This document shows, one piece after another, positions 34,701 through 43,400 of a DNA stretch of 64,000 bases (within the stretch, counting starts at the first letter, position 1; each line of letters begins with the position of its first letter). The notes beneath the pieces were generated by a model. It made no database searches and was not told where the DNA came from. It was given only the letters and a program-made list of their open reading frames with translations. Source of the DNA: an uncultured Pelagibacteraceae bacterium (GTDB taxonomy: Bacteria; Pseudomonadota; Alphaproteobacteria; Pelagibacterales; Pelagibacteraceae); the NCBI GenBank assembly GCA_902630065.1, contig CACOTF010000002.1:1-64000 (forward strand), read 5' to 3'. The translations under genes were made by a program, and so were the position numbers.

Positions 34701-34805
34701 TTAAGCATTTTATCTAATGAACAATTAATTGCTTCTAAACATGCGGTAGATGCAATTAAAAAATATAAAATTGATAAAGATAAGCCTATGCCCACAAAAT
34801 TATAA
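31737..34805 (+). CDS. aceE: Pyruvate dehydrogenase E1, homodimeric AceE type, with N-terminal lipoyl domain
   Basis: The thiamine-diphosphate E1 component that decarboxylates pyruvate and acylates lipoamide. Residues 1-80 form a lipoyl domain with the lipoylation lysine in ESDKSSVEVPS (K42). After a Glu/Asn-rich linker, a full-length AceE-type E1 starts near residue 142 (DIDPQETKEWLESL). Further marks are NMRDPSLGGHIGTFASAA, the FLGDGEIDEPEALG thiamine motif with VVNCNLQRLDGP, and QHQDGHSHLLASTIPNC. Ordinary AceE (about 886 residues) has no lipoyl domain, so 1022 residues reflect a real N-terminal fusion. It overlaps aceF by 1 bp (TAATG). No lpd (E3) gene is present in the window. Confidence 0.95.
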   Translation: MSEKLLVPDIGDFEEVEIIEILVKEGDKISKNDPVITLESDKSSVEVPSAFEGVVDSINIKIGDKVSKGDLILTLSSENGTKQKQETIEKIPPATEKIIAEAENSNGYNNSELDTSAHKEIKVENTQVEEHNERLEIVENNNDIDPQETKEWLESLSAVVHSEGPERAHFLIKQLIDQAYKEGSNIPYTQNTPYINTIPADEEIKSPGDQNIERKIRALIRWNSAVMVVRANMRDPSLGGHIGTFASAATLYDIGMNHFWRAKSNKFGGDLIYFQGHSAPGIYARAFLEGRLDEKQLDRFRQEVYPGGLSSYPHPWLMPKFWQFPTVSMGLGPMMATYQARFMKYLINRKLIKDENRKVWSFLGDGEIDEPEALGSIGLAAREKLDNLIYVVNCNLQRLDGPVRGNGKIIQELEGIFRGAGWNVIKVIWGSYWDPLLANDKSGLLVKRMNEAVDGEYQAFKAKGGLYVRDNFFGKYPELKNLVASYTDSDIWKLNRGGHDPHKVYAAYHKAINTKDRPTVILAKTIKGYGMGKSGESINTTHQQKKLGVDDLLYYRDRFDVPLTDEQVKNIEYFRPDENSEEIKYLKKRRLALGGYIPERSSFSKPIKTPSNDIFDFMKKSTGEKEMSTTMALVRMLTNLLRDKNVAPRLVPIIPDEARTFGMEGFFQKIGIYAHEGQKYEPEDSAQLSSYKEEKSGQVLEEGINEAGSMASWIAAGTSYSNHDIEMIPIYLFYSMFGFQRTGDFAWAAGDSQTRGFLIGATAGRTTLAGEGLQHQDGHSHLLASTIPNCVSYDPTFHYELATIFKEGLRRMHEKHENIFYYITTMNENYSHPEMPKDCEEGILKGMYKIKDFSKNKKNKIQLLGSGTILREMMEAAEILQNEYQVDSEVWSVTSFNELRRDGLETERYNLLNPGEEKKISYVEKCLGKTEGPILAASDYMRMNSDQIRPYINKSFYSLGTDGFGRSDTRKNLRKFFEVDKEHIVAYGLSILSNEQLIASKHAVDAIKKYKIDKDKPMPTKL

Positions 34806-36088
34806 TGAGCGAGAAAGAAGTATTAGTTCCTAACATTGGTGATTTTAAAGATGTTGAAGTAATTGAGGTATTAATAGAAGCAGGATCAAATATTAATAAA
34901 GATGATCCGATAATTACAATAGAAAGCGATAAATCGAGTGTTGAGATTCCAAGCCCATACTCAGGTAGTGTTAAAAAAGTTAATTTAAAAGTTGGCGATA
35001 AAGTTTCTGAGGGTTCATCAATACTAATAATTGGTTCAGAAGAAGAAAAACCAGATGAGCAAATTCAAGAAGAGGTCAAGGAGATTAAAGAAGAAACTAT
35101 TATACAAAAACCTCCTGAAAAAGTAATTTCAAAACCAAAAGAAATATTACAAAATAATAGAGTTAGTGTATTCAAATCAAGTAAAGCACTTGCTAGCCCA
35201 AAAACTAGAAAATTTGCAAGAGAACTTGGTGTTGATATTAATAATATTACTGGATCACAAAGATCAGGAAGAATTATAGAGGAGGATATAAAAAAATTCG
35301 TATCTTCTAATTTTAATAAACCTCAAGAAGAAAAGAAGGCTCCATCTATAAATCCCTCAGAATATGATCACGCTGATTTTGGAGATGTAGAAATTCAAGA
35401 TATACCAAGAATTAAAAGAATTGCTGCTCCACATTTATCAAATTCTTGGCAAACAATACCCCATGTTACTAGTTGTGATGAAGCAGATATTACTGAGTTA
35501 GAAGAATTTAGACAAAATTTGACTGATACTTTTACTGGAGAAAAAAAGAAAATTACTCCATTGGCATTTATTATAAAGGCAGTTGTGGAAGCTTTGAAAG
35601 TTTTTCCAAGATTTAATAGTTCTATTGACAATATTGAAAAAGGAAAAATAACATTAAAAAAATACTTCCATGTAGGAATTGCAGTTGATACTCCCAATGG
35701 TTTAATGGTGCCAAAAATAAGAAATGCTAATCAAAAGAATATAGATCAAATAAGCAAGGATCTAAAAAAAGTTAGTGATGATTGCCGAAATTTGAAGATA
35801 GATAAAAAAGAGTTTTATGGAGGATCCATAACTATAACAAGCCTAGGCGGCATTGGAGGAACTTATTTTACTCCTATAATAAATTATCCTGAGGTTGCTA
35901 TTTTAGGAATTGGAAGGACTTATATTAAACCTGTTTATATTGATGGACAATTTAAACCTAGAACAATGTTGCCTTTATCTCTCTCTTACGATCATAGAAT
36001 TATTGACGGTGCTGAGGGTTCAAGATTTAATAATGAATTAAAAAATAACCTTGGTAAAAACTTTGCCTACAAATTAGCTAAGCAATGA
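34805..36088 (+). CDS. aceF: Pyruvate dehydrogenase E2, dihydrolipoyl acetyltransferase
   Basis: The core acetyltransferase of the pyruvate dehydrogenase complex, transferring acetyl from lipoamide to CoA. At 427 residues it has one lipoyl domain (ESDKSSVEIPS, K43), a flexible linker rich in Glu/Pro, a peripheral subunit-binding domain (about 125-165, ASPKTRKFARELGVDINNI, then GSGRI-like GSQRSGRIIEEDI) and the catalytic domain with PHVTSCDEADITELE, GGSITITSLGGIGG and the terminal SYDHRIIDGAEG His/Asp motif. Its lipoyl domain is highly similar to that on AceE. Start overlaps aceE by 1 bp, end overlaps the next gene by 4 bp. Confidence 0.96.
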   Translation: MSEKEVLVPNIGDFKDVEVIEVLIEAGSNINKDDPIITIESDKSSVEIPSPYSGSVKKVNLKVGDKVSEGSSILIIGSEEEKPDEQIQEEVKEIKEETIIQKPPEKVISKPKEILQNNRVSVFKSSKALASPKTRKFARELGVDINNITGSQRSGRIIEEDIKKFVSSNFNKPQEEKKAPSINPSEYDHADFGDVEIQDIPRIKRIAAPHLSNSWQTIPHVTSCDEADITELEEFRQNLTDTFTGEKKKITPLAFIIKAVVEALKVFPRFNSSIDNIEKGKITLKKYFHVGIAVDTPNGLMVPKIRNANQKNIDQISKDLKKVSDDCRNLKIDKKEFYGGSITITSLGGIGGTYFTPIINYPEVAILGIGRTYIKPVYIDGQFKPRTMLPLSLSYDHRIIDGAEGSRFNNELKNNLGKNFAYKLAKQ

Positions 36089-37182
36089 TTAAAAATTTTA
36101 AACTTTTAAATAATAAAACTGTATTTTACTTTAATGACAATAAGTTTGAAACATTTCCTAATATTTGGTTAAGAGATCATATTAAAAATAAAGAAAACTG
36201 GGATTTTAAAACCAATCAAAGAATAACTTATACCGCAAATTTAGACATTAATATCAAAGCTAAAAAAGCAAAATTATTAAAAAAAGGGAAATTCATTGAA
36301 ATATTATGGTCTGATGAAAATAAACCAACTAAATATTCATATGAATTTTTAAAAAAAAATTCTTTAAAAAAAGAAGAAACTAAAAGTGATACTCAATTTT
36401 GGAAAGATAAAGACATAAAAAATCAAATTTTCATTAACTATAAACAATTAAAAACTAAAGTTGGATTTAAAAATTTATTAAAAAAAATCCACATATATGG
36501 TTTTGCAGTCGTAAGAAATTGTTCAAAGAATTTAAACTCTGTAGAATATATAGCTAAAAAAATAGGTTATGTCAGAAATTCAATTTTTGGAGGATTGTGG
36601 ACTTTTGAATCAAATAATAAAAAAGCAGACAGTGCATATTCAAACCAAGAACTGAGACCACATACAGACTCTACATATAGTAATGATGCTCCAGGTTTAC
36701 AATTACTGCTTTGTTGTAAGTATGATGCTAAAGGTGGAGATTCTATAATGGTAGATGGATTTAAATTGGCAAATGAAATGAAACAAAAATATAAAAAACA
36801 TTTTAAAACTTTAACAAATACAAAAGTTAAAGGTTCTTATATTGGCGATGGTGTTCGCCTTGAAGCAAAAAGACCAATAATAAAATTAAATGAAAAAAAT
36901 AATTTTGATCAAATTAGTTTTAACAATTACGATAGAGCACCTTTTAGAGAAACTAATCAGAAAACAATTAATTTTTATAAAGCAATTAAAGTATTTGATA
37001 CGATGGCAAACCAAAAACAATATCAGTGGAGGCATATTTTAAAACCTGGTGAATTACTAATTTTTAATAATTGGAGAGTAATGCATGGTAGAGGTGCATT
37101 TTCAGGTATAAGAAAAATGGCTGGTTGCTATATCAATAAAGAAGATTTTGATAGCTGTTGTAGAATGAATAATATTATCTAA
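36085..37182 (+). CDS. Gamma-butyrobetaine hydroxylase-like 2OG-Fe(II) dioxygenase
   Basis: A 365-residue TauD/BBOX-type oxygenase. The N-terminal domain has the gamma-butyrobetaine hydroxylase (DUF971-like) pattern NIWLRDHIKNKENW, and the catalytic domain has the iron HxD in RPHTDSTYSNDAPGLQLL, a CCKYDAKGGDSIMVDGF core and the distal histidine and arginine in NNWRVMHGRGAF. Relatives act on gamma-butyrobetaine or trimethyllysine in carnitine metabolism; the substrate here is not proven. It overlaps aceF by 4 bp and so belongs to the pyruvate dehydrogenase operon, an unexpected pairing. The downstream EamA transporter follows after 14 bp. Confidence 0.85.
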   Translation: MIKNFKLLNNKTVFYFNDNKFETFPNIWLRDHIKNKENWDFKTNQRITYTANLDINIKAKKAKLLKKGKFIEILWSDENKPTKYSYEFLKKNSLKKEETKSDTQFWKDKDIKNQIFINYKQLKTKVGFKNLLKKIHIYGFAVVRNCSKNLNSVEYIAKKIGYVRNSIFGGLWTFESNNKKADSAYSNQELRPHTDSTYSNDAPGLQLLLCCKYDAKGGDSIMVDGFKLANEMKQKYKKHFKTLTNTKVKGSYIGDGVRLEAKRPIIKLNEKNNFDQISFNNYDRAPFRETNQKTINFYKAIKVFDTMANQKQYQWRHILKPGELLIFNNWRVMHGRGAFSGIRKMAGCYINKEDFDSCCRMNNII

Positions 37183-37196
37183 ATTTAATTAAATTA

Positions 37197-38084
37197 ATGT
37201 CAAAAACTACATCGCTTATATGCGCTTTAATAACAACATTTATTTGGGGCACTGCTTTCATTGCTCAAGACACAGGCATGGACAATATTGGTCCATTAAC
37301 ATTCAATGCATCTAGATTTTTTGTTGGTTTTCTTACAGTCCTGCCAATTGCTTTAATTTTAGAGAGAAAAAAAATTAATTATGAAATCAATTCTAATAAA
37401 AAATTATTTTTAAAATATTTATTTTTAATGGGTACATCATTATTTTTGGGTACCTATTTGCAGCAAGCCGCATTACAATATACGAATATAGCTAATGCAG
37501 CTTTCTTTACAGTTTTTTACGTTCCGTTAGTTCCAATTTTATTATTTTTTATTTATTCTATTAAAGTCCATTGGAGTCTTTGGCCTTCAATAGGTTTATG
37601 TATAATAGGTGTTTACCTATTAAGTGATTTTTCAAACTCAGAAATTATGATAGGTGATGCTTTAGTTATTCTATGCTCACTATTTTGGGCTTTACATATA
37701 ATTTTTGCTGGAAAATTTATGGAGAAATTTAATATACCGATTTTTTATGCAGCATTACAAGCAGCTCTTGTTTTTAGTTTATCTCTTATATTTGCTTTTA
37801 TTTTAGAGGAAGTAGTTATTACAAAAATTTTAACTGAGTACAGTTCAATATTATATGCAGGCGTATTATCTGGAGGAATTGCTTTTACTTTACAAATGTT
37901 TGCACAAAAAAATATTGAAGAAGCTCCTGCAGCAATAATTTACTCTCTAGAAGGTGTCTTTGCAACAATTGCCGGATGGATTATTTTAAGTCAAGTTCTT
38001 AACATAAATAATATTATAGGATGTGTATTAATTCTTATTGCTGTAATATTTTCTCAAGTTGCTCCAACGTCAAAAAAATTATAA
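37197..38084 (+). CDS. EamA/DMT-family transporter
   Basis: A 295-residue polytopic membrane protein with ten predicted helices arranged as two EamA repeats. Features include SLICALITTFIWGTAFIAQDTG in the first helix, NIANAAFFTVFYVPLVPILLF and a second-half repeat with NIEEAPAAIIYSLEGVFATIAGW. This family exports amino acids, metabolites or nucleotide sugars. Substrate unknown; its position after the dioxygenase suggests a related metabolite, but that is inference. The stop overlaps the converging uppP by 6 bp. Confidence 0.88.
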   Translation: MSKTTSLICALITTFIWGTAFIAQDTGMDNIGPLTFNASRFFVGFLTVLPIALILERKKINYEINSNKKLFLKYLFLMGTSLFLGTYLQQAALQYTNIANAAFFTVFYVPLVPILLFFIYSIKVHWSLWPSIGLCIIGVYLLSDFSNSEIMIGDALVILCSLFWALHIIFAGKFMEKFNIPIFYAALQAALVFSLSLIFAFILEEVVITKILTEYSSILYAGVLSGGIAFTLQMFAQKNIEEAPAAIIYSLEGVFATIAGWIILSQVLNINNIIGCVLILIAVIFSQVAPTSKKL

Positions 38085-38846
38085 GTATATAATTGAAAAA
38101 AGAATAATACTTAAAACTATTCTATAAATAACAAAAAAACTCAAACTAAACATTTTAACATAAATAAGAAAATATTTAATTGTAAAATAAGAAAATAAAA
38201 ATGAAGCTAAAGTAGAAAAAATAAATATAGTATCAAAATTTATTTGATCATCAATAACATCCTTAAATCCCAAAACACTTGCACCTGCTAAAGCTGGAAT
38301 AGATAAATAAAAAGCTATCTTTGATGACTCAACTCTGTCAAATTTTAAAAATCTTGAAGCTGTAATTACTATCCCTGATCTACTAACCCCTGGAATAATA
38401 GCTAAAATCTGAAATAACCCTATTATAATAATGCTTTTAATATTTAATTCTGAAGAAATTTTATTTTTCAATTCAAACTTATCTGAAAAGTATAATAAAA
38501 CTCCAAAAATCAATGTTGTCCAAGCGACAACTTTTAAGTTTCTAAATTGATCAATTAAATTTGTGGAGTAAAAAATATAACCAATAATAACTAACGGTAT
38601 AGATCCAATAATTATAAGTAGAAATATATTTTTATTATTAATGATATTTATTAACTCTTTTCTAAAAAATAAAATAATTGCCAACAAAGAACCTAAATGC
38701 AGACTAATATCTAATTGTAGGTTACTAACACTAAAGTCGCTTAATCTTGATATAATTAAAAGATGCGCAGACGAGCTAACTGGAATAAACTCAGATACAC
38801 CCTGCACAATTGATAGAATAAAGGCCTCTAAATATTCTGAAATCAT
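38079..38846 (-). CDS. uppP: Undecaprenyl-diphosphatase
   Basis: A 255-residue inner-membrane phosphatase (BacA/UppP) that recycles undecaprenyl pyrophosphate for peptidoglycan and glycan synthesis. The two active-site motifs are present: EFIPVSSSAHL near residue 20 and PGVSRSG near the middle, in a fully helical hydrophobic protein. It is divergent from gltD, with 177 bp between start codons, and convergent with the EamA gene. Confidence 0.94.
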   Translation of the reverse strand: MISEYLEAFILSIVQGVSEFIPVSSSAHLLIISRLSDFSVSNLQLDISLHLGSLLAIILFFRKELINIINNKNIFLLIIIGSIPLVIIGYIFYSTNLIDQFRNLKVVAWTTLIFGVLLYFSDKFELKNKISSELNIKSIIIIGLFQILAIIPGVSRSGIVITASRFLKFDRVESSKIAFYLSIPALAGASVLGFKDVIDDQINFDTIFIFSTLASFLFSYFTIKYFLIYVKMFSLSFFVIYRIVLSIILFSIIYL

Positions 38847-38895
38847 TAGAGAAACAATTCATAATGTAAATATAGCCAAAATAAAGCAATTACAT

Positions 38896-38932
38896 GGGTG
38901 CATATCAACTATGCATGTATTGAAAAATACCC
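38896..38932 (+). promoter_or_regulatory. Two-hairpin structured leader candidate upstream of gltD
   Basis: TGCATA-TCAAC-TATGCA (38899-38915) is followed one base later by GTATT-GAAA-AATAC (38917-38930), a stem with a GNRA-type tetraloop, and GG (38897-38898) can pair with CC (38931-38932) to enclose both; an alternative is GGGT (38896-38899) with ACCC (38929-38932). The compact junction-like fold 90 bp before the gltD start could be a cis-regulatory RNA. Nearby, ATTTTG-T-CAAAAT (38944-38956) is a perfect dyad that might be an operator. I do not recognise a named riboswitch. Confidence 0.45.
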
Positions 38933-39023
38933 TGTTTTACTTGATTTTGTCAAAATATATGTCAGAAATTATGACCTTATTATTGTTTATTAAAAAATTT
39001 TTATCGTATATACAGCCTCCACT

Positions 39024-40457
39024 ATGTCAGAAAAAATGCTAAAGTTTGTAGATATAGGTCAGCAAAGTCCACCTAAAAGAGGCGTATCAGATCGTAAAGA
39101 GGATTTTGGTGAAATATACCAAGAATTTTTAAAAGATAGAGCAATTCAACAATCAAGCAGATGTTCTCAATGTGGAGTGCCCTTTTGCCAAGTTCATTGT
39201 CCACTGAGTAACAATATACCAGATTGGTTAAAACTGACAGCAGAAGGAAGATATGAAGAAGCATATCAACTATCCCAAAGTACAAATAATATGCCAGAAG
39301 TATGTGGCAGGATATGTCCTCAAGATAGATTATGTGAAGGTAATTGTGTAATAGAACAATCTGGTCACGGAACGGTTACTATTGGATCAATAGAAAAATA
39401 TATTACAGAAAAAGCTTGGGAAAATGGATGGGTTAAACCAATCGAAATAACTAACGAGAAGAACGAGAGTGTTGGAATAATAGGATCCGGTCCAGCAGGA
39501 CTAGCATGTGGAGAACAACTTAGAAAAAAAGGATACAAAGTAACAATTTATGATCGTTATGATAGAGCGGGTGGACTATTAATTTATGGAATACCAGGTT
39601 TTAAATTAGAGAAGCATGTTGTTCAGAGAAGAATTAAATTGTTAGAGGAAAGCGGGATTCAATTTGTTCTTAATTTTGAGGTTGGAAGAGACTCAACATT
39701 AACTGAATTAAGAGAAAAACATGATGCAGTTTTGATTGCTACGGGAGTTTACAAAGCCAGAGAGGTTAAATTACCCGGTAACAATCTGAGCAATATTTTC
39801 CCTGCAATGGAATTTTTAACAGCATCAAATAAAAAAGGATTAGGAGATGCAGTAGAGTTATTTGATAATGGGACTTTAAATGCTGAAGGTAAGGACGTTG
39901 TAGTTATTGGTGGTGGAGATACTGCAATGGATTGTTTAAGAACATCAGTAAGACAAAATGCTAAATCAGTTAAATGTTTATATAGAAGAGATAGAGAAAA
40001 TATGCCAGGTTCTGCAAGGGAAGTAGGTAATGCAGAAGAAGAAGGTGTGGAATTTATATGGTTAACAAGTCCAAAAGAATTTAAAGGAACACATAAAATT
40101 GAAAGTGTTTTGGTAGATAAGATGAAACTTGGTGAACCAGATGAGAGTGGCAGAAGAAAGCCAGTTGTTGAAGAAAATTCAGATTTTGAAATTAAAGCTG
40201 ATCTTGTAATCAAAGCACTTGGATTTGATCCAGAGGATCTTCCAAAATTATTTAATGAAGAAAAATTACAAGTATCAAGATGGGGAACTATAAAAGCTGA
40301 TTTTGATACAATGGAAACAAGTGTTGACGGAGTTTTCGCTGCTGGAGATATTGTTAGAGGAGCTTCCCTGGTAGTTTGGGCAATAAAAGATGGAAGAGAC
40401 GCTGCGGTTTCAATTGAAAATTACTTACAAGCTAAACAAAAATTAAAAGTTGCATAA
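39024..40457 (+). CDS. gltD: Glutamate synthase (NADPH) small subunit
   Basis: The beta subunit of GOGAT, feeding electrons from NADPH through FAD and Fe-S clusters to the large subunit. At 477 residues it has the N-terminal cysteine-rich region (CSQCGVPFCQVHC and CGRICPQDRLCEGNC), the FAD-binding GIIGSGPAGLACGEQL, the NADPH-binding VVIGGGDTAMDC and the closing FAAGDIVRGASLVVWAI. It precedes and overlaps gltB by 1 bp, the reverse of the usual gltB-gltD order. A structured leader candidate lies upstream. Confidence 0.97.
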   Translation: MSEKMLKFVDIGQQSPPKRGVSDRKEDFGEIYQEFLKDRAIQQSSRCSQCGVPFCQVHCPLSNNIPDWLKLTAEGRYEEAYQLSQSTNNMPEVCGRICPQDRLCEGNCVIEQSGHGTVTIGSIEKYITEKAWENGWVKPIEITNEKNESVGIIGSGPAGLACGEQLRKKGYKVTIYDRYDRAGGLLIYGIPGFKLEKHVVQRRIKLLEESGIQFVLNFEVGRDSTLTELREKHDAVLIATGVYKAREVKLPGNNLSNIFPAMEFLTASNKKGLGDAVELFDNGTLNAEGKDVVVIGGGDTAMDCLRTSVRQNAKSVKCLYRRDRENMPGSAREVGNAEEEGVEFIWLTSPKEFKGTHKIESVLVDKMKLGEPDESGRRKPVVEENSDFEIKADLVIKALGFDPEDLPKLFNEEKLQVSRWGTIKADFDTMETSVDGVFAAGDIVRGASLVVWAIKDGRDAAVSIENYLQAKQKLKVA

Positions 40458-43400
40458 TGAAATTAAGAGAGAAAAATTTAAAAATTTTAAAGAATAATCA
40501 TGTTTATTCTGAAGAAATGGAGCATGATGCATGTGGGGTTGGAGTAATAGTTTCTACTGAGGGCAAAAAATCTAGAACTATTGTTGAATATGGAATTGAA
40601 GCATTAAAAGCTGTCTGGCATCGTGGAGCTGTAGATGCTGATGGGAAAACAGGCGATGGAGCTGGAATACACTTAGAAATTCCAAAAGATTTTTTTATAG
40701 AAAAAATAGAGGTAACAGGCCATGAACATGACAACTCAGAGATATGTGTTGGAATGATATTTTTACCAAGAAACGATTATTCAGCACAAGAAACTTGTAA
40801 GACAATTGTTGAAAGTGAATTAACCAAAAATAATTTTAGTATTTATGGCTGGAGACAGGTCCCAGTAAACCCAAAAATATTAGGAGAAAAAGCTTTTCAA
40901 ACTATGCCAGAAATTATGCAGGTTCTTTTTAAATCAAATGATAAAAATTTACTTGATAAAAATCTAGAGAGAAAAATTTATGAGACAAGAAAAAAAATAG
41001 AAAACAAAGCTTTTCAGTTATCTTTGAATAATTTCTATATTTGTTCAATTAGTTCAAAATCAATAATTTACAAAGGTCTATATTTGGCAGAAGGAATTTC
41101 TGATTTTTACTTAGATTTGAAAGATAAAAGATTTGAGTCTAGGTATGCAATTTTTCATCAAAGATTTTCGACAAATACAGCACCAAGCTGGAGTTTGGCT
41201 CAACCTTTCAGAGCAATTGCTCACAATGGTGAGATCAACACATATAAAGGAAATAAAAATTGGATGCGAGTACATGAGCAAGAAATGACTAGTCCACTTT
41301 TTGAAGATGTTGAAAATTTAAAACCAGTTATACAAAAAGGTGTTTCTGACTCTGCTGCACTTGATAATGTTTTTGAATTATTAAATAAATCTGGAAAACC
41401 AGCACCATTAGCTAAATTAATGCTAGTACCAGACGCATGGTCAAAAAAAAATAAGACTTTACCAAAAAATCATCAACAATTATTTAATTTTTTAAATAGT
41501 ACAATGGAACCATGGGATGGTCCTGCTGCGATTGCAGCTACAGACAATGAATGGGTAATTGCTGCTAATGATAGAAACGGTTTGAGACCATTAAGATATG
41601 CAATCACTACTGATAAGTTACTTTTTGCAGGTTCTGAAACTGGAATGATAGAAATTGAAGAAAATAAAATCGTATCAAAAGGTAGACTTGGACCTGGCGA
41701 AATCATTGGTGTAAAAATTGAGAAAGGCAAAGTTTTTTCAAATAAAGACATCAAAGACTATTTATCTAAAGAATTTAAACATTTTAATTCTCAAATTATA
41801 GATTTGGATGAAAAATTAACCGTATCAAACGAGAAAAATAATTTTGAAGGAGAAGAGTTAAGACGAAGACAATTTACTTTTGGAATTAGTTTAGAAGATT
41901 TAGAATTAATTCTACATCCTATGGCCGAAGATGCAAAAGAAGCAACTGGTTCAATGGGAGATGATACACCCCTTGCAGTTTTATCTGACAAATATAGACC
42001 ATTGTACCATTTTTTTAGACAAAATTTTAGTCAAGTAACAAATCCTCCAATAGACTCTTTGCGTGAAAATAAGGTAATGAGTTTGAAAACTCGTTTTGGA
42101 AATCTAGGAAATATTTTAGATTTTGATACTTTAACTGAAGAAAATATATATGTTTTAAATAGTCCTATATTATCAAATTCTCAATTTGAAAAGTTTATTA
42201 AATTTTTTGGAAAAAACTCGCATATAATTGACTGTACTTTTTCAAAGAATGAGAGTTTATCTGTTGCAATAAGCAGAATTCAACAAGAATCAGAGATTGC
42301 TGTTAGGCAAGGAGTTACTCAATTAATTCTAAGCGATAAAGATATCTCAGATGATAAATTGCCTATTCCTATATTGTTGAGTGTTGGAGCCATAAATACA
42401 TTCTTAATTGAAAATAAATTAAGAGGATATGTTTCAATTAATGTTCAATCTGGCGAAGCATTAGACACTCATTCGTTTGCAACACTTATAGGTGTTGGAG
42501 CGACAACTGTTAATCCATATTTAGCTTTCGATAGTTTATACCAGAGGCACAATAAAAAGCTATTTGGCCAATTTAGTTTTGATGAATGTGTTGAAAGATT
42601 TATAAAATCTGTAAATGCTGGCCTTCTGAAAATAATGTCAAAAATGGGTATATCAGTTTTAAGTTCTTACAGAGGTGGATGTAATTTTGAAACTGTTGGT
42701 TTGAGTAGAACTATTGTTAATGACTATTTTCCTGGAGTCGTCTCTAAAATTTCTGGTATCGGATTATCAGGTATTGAAAAAAAAATAAGAGAAATTCATA
42801 AAGAAGCTTTTGAAAGTTCAGAAAAAATATTACCTATAGGTGGCATATATAGATATAGAAAAAATGGTGAAACACATCAATATCAAGGTAAACTAATACA
42901 TTTATTACAAAGTGCTGTTGGTAATAAATCATACGACACATATAAAAAATATGTAAAAGGAATATATAATTTACCCCCAATTAATCTTAGAGATCTAATT
43001 GATTTTAGAAAAAAAAAATTGGGAACATCTATAGAATTAAATGAAGTAGAGCCAATAGAAAATATATTAAGAAGATTCGGTAGCGGAAGTATGTCTCATG
43101 GAGCACTTTCAAAAGAAGCTCATGAAACGTTAGCGATTGGCATGAATAGAATAAAAGGTGCTTCCTGTAGCGGAGAGGGAGGAGAAGATGAAAGAAGATT
43201 TAAAGTTATGGATAGTGGCGACACTGCTAATTCAAGAGTAAAACAAATAGCCTCTGCAAGATTTGGCGTAACAATAAATTATCTTAATAATTGTAATGAA
43301 ATTGAAATTAAAATTGCTCAAGGAGCTAAACCTGGCGAGGGTGGACAACTACCAGGGTTTAAAGTAACAGATGAGATTGCAAAGTTAAGACATTCTACTC

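Noticed and set aside
31737..34960. Possible direct repeat between the starts of aceE and aceF
   Set aside because: The similarity (both about ESDKSSVE and the surrounding lipoyl fold) is explained by paralogous lipoyl domains rather than a DNA repeat element.
39749..40213. 154-residue minus-strand ORF inside gltD
   Set aside because: It is a shadow of the strongly conserved gltD frame, with no motif, start context or room for a promoter.
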